Below the pieces are notes generated by a model that searched no databases, was not told the DNA's origin, and worked only from the letters and a program-made list of their open reading frames with translations. A program made the position numbers and the translations under genes. Shown here in pieces: positions 63,300 through 64,000 of a stretch of DNA of 64,000 bases. Every line of letters begins with the position of its first letter. Position 1 is the first letter of the stretch. The DNA comes from G963665495 sp963677785 (GTDB lineage: Bacteria > Desulfobacterota > Desulfovibrionia > Desulfovibrionales > Desulfovibrionaceae): NCBI GenBank assembly GCA_963677785.2, contig CAXXDH010000003.1, positions 2,294,001 to 2,358,000 on the forward strand. The letters are read 5' to 3'.

Positions 63300-63336
63300 A
63301 GCAGGGGCCGAATTGTTTGATTCCGACCCCTGTTTT
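63300..63336. terminator. Bidirectional terminator
   Basis: CAGGGG...CGAAT (63302-63313) pairs imperfectly with ATTCCG...CCCCTG (63320-63332), with TTTT on the plus side and an A-rich run on the other, which reads as T-rich on the minus strand. It separates the convergent DJ-1 and coiled-coil genes. Confidence 0.75.
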
Positions 63337-63372
63337 CCCGGATGTCTGTAACCAAGGCATGTTATACTCAAG

Positions 63373-63954
63373 TTATGCTGAGCTGGATTCAGTCTGCAAT
63401 TGGGCCAATTCCGACTGCAGAGAGGCCAATTCGGCTTGGAGAGTTTGCAGTTTTGCTGATTTGCTGTCGTCTGTTTCCGCTTCTTTAGCCAGGTTGGCTA
63501 TCTGAGATTCTAAATTAGAGATCTGCTCCTGCAGCTCATCTATTTCGTCTTCGGTATCATCTTCATCGTCGCTGGAGCTGGAACTGCCGCTGGAACCGCT
63601 GGTCCCTTCCGTTTCTTCAGTTTCCTCAGTGCTTGCGCTTTCACCAGAGGCAATAGTGATAGAATCATCTTCCTCTTCCGTACTCTCTGTGGTGGTACCG
63701 TCTTCGTCAAGAGTGGAATCCATGGAAGAAATCAGCTCGCTGGTTCCGGCCTGTTGGGCAGTCATGTTGCCGGATTCTTCGAGTTCAGCAAGTTTTGCAT
63801 ACGCTTCTTCCGAAATTTCCACCGTGTCTCCGGAGGAAGAAGTACTCGCGATACTTGTTTCTTCGGATTCTTCACTGGTGGAAGAAGTTTTGTTTACATA
63901 ATTCAATCCATCCAGGCTTTGGGTGTTAACACCAATGTCACCGATACTGGTCAT
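63373..63954 (-). CDS. Acidic Ser-rich protein with C-terminal coiled coil
   Basis: A 193-residue unrecognised protein. The N-terminal 140 residues are dominated by Ser, Thr, Glu and Asp (GSSGSSSSSDDEDDTEDE) and probably disordered. An SGDTVEISEEAYAKLAELEESG segment resembles tails of flagellar- or secretion-associated proteins such as FlxA-like ones. The last 50 residues form a heptad coiled coil (LQEQISNLESQIANLAKEAE). An AAGGAGG site precedes the ATG. It has no signal peptide. It could be a secreted or surface effector. Confidence 0.7.
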   Translation of the reverse strand: MTSIGDIGVNTQSLDGLNYVNKTSSTSEESEETSIASTSSSGDTVEISEEAYAKLAELEESGNMTAQQAGTSELISSMDSTLDEDGTTTESTEEEDDSITIASGESASTEETEETEGTSGSSGSSSSSDDEDDTEDEIDELQEQISNLESQIANLAKEAETDDSKSAKLQTLQAELASLQSELAQLQTESSSA

Positions 63955-64000
63955 GTCAGCCTCCTTAGAGCAGTTGTGATGAAACAGTCAGGGCCTTGCC

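Overview
The window looks like chromosome of a sulfate-reducer-type deltaproteobacterium, most likely a Desulfovibrionaceae member. The basis is gene content: a twin-arginine formate dehydrogenase with FdhE, an ArsR-methyltransferase/AhcY pair, NifX/DUF5320/CGGC metal-cofactor proteins under a sigma-54 activator, AmmeMemoRadiSam protein B, CheV/CheD, and an intergenic terminator repeat beginning GCCTCCGGCGGC. No rRNA, tRNA or CRISPR array was seen. Most of the window is GC-rich. About 28.2-35.6 kb is clearly AT-richer and looks acquired.

Layout. (1) 1-4.6 kb, minus strand: type VI secretion (T6SS) cargo cassette, DUF2169-pentapeptide adaptor, pentapeptide protein, DUF3540-like protein, and a PAAR-like DUF4150 gene cut by the window edge. 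(2) 4.8-6.1 kb: sigma-70 promoter, cobalamin riboswitch, terminator and a DUF4198 periplasmic protein. (3) 6.2-9.6 kb: redox and housekeeping genes (nitroreductase, metallo-hydrolase, flavodoxin-like reductase, ComF) and a universal stress protein. (4) 9.6-13.2 kb: BASS transporter, small esterase, Crp/Fnr regulator, MltB-type transglycosylase. (5) 13.4-17.0 kb: sigma-54 enhancer-binding protein, a near-consensus -24/-12 promoter, and NifX-like, DUF5320, NifU-like and CGGC proteins. (6) 17.3-20.0 kb, minus: phosphatidylethanolamine synthesis (pssA, psd), a HAD hydrolase and a lipoprotein. (7) 20.2-22.1 kb: HU/IHF-like protein, CheV, CheD. (8) 22.1-24.4 kb: secreted C39-like peptidase with six propeller-type repeats. 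(9) 24.6-28.2 kb: SahR-like regulator, ahcY, and a molybdopterin-binding-domain protein. (10) 28.2-35.6 kb: AT-rich glycan/lipid cluster. (11) 35.6-40.8 kb: fdnG (Cys form), fdnB, fdhE. (12) 41.0-44.8 kb: transketolase, followed directly at its terminator by a decayed group II intron. (13) 44.8-50.7 kb: diguanylate cyclase, Cys/Met PLP enzyme, a Gly/Cys-rich protein with a MarR regulator under a two-operator promoter, DUF3861, amrB. (14) 51.0-55.1 kb: rpsA, sppA, PAS-GGDEF protein. (15) 55.9-62.7 kb: a second, plus-strand T6SS cassette (VgrG, DUF2169-pentapeptide, pentapeptide, DUF4150), then a DJ-1 protein and an acidic coiled-coil protein.

Two themes recur. The ends carry paralogous T6SS tip-loading cassettes in opposite orientation; one uses VgrG, the other a DUF3540-like protein. 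At least six copies of one terminator-like repeat sit just after stop codons of unrelated genes. All functional calls come from reading the sequence; no database search was run.
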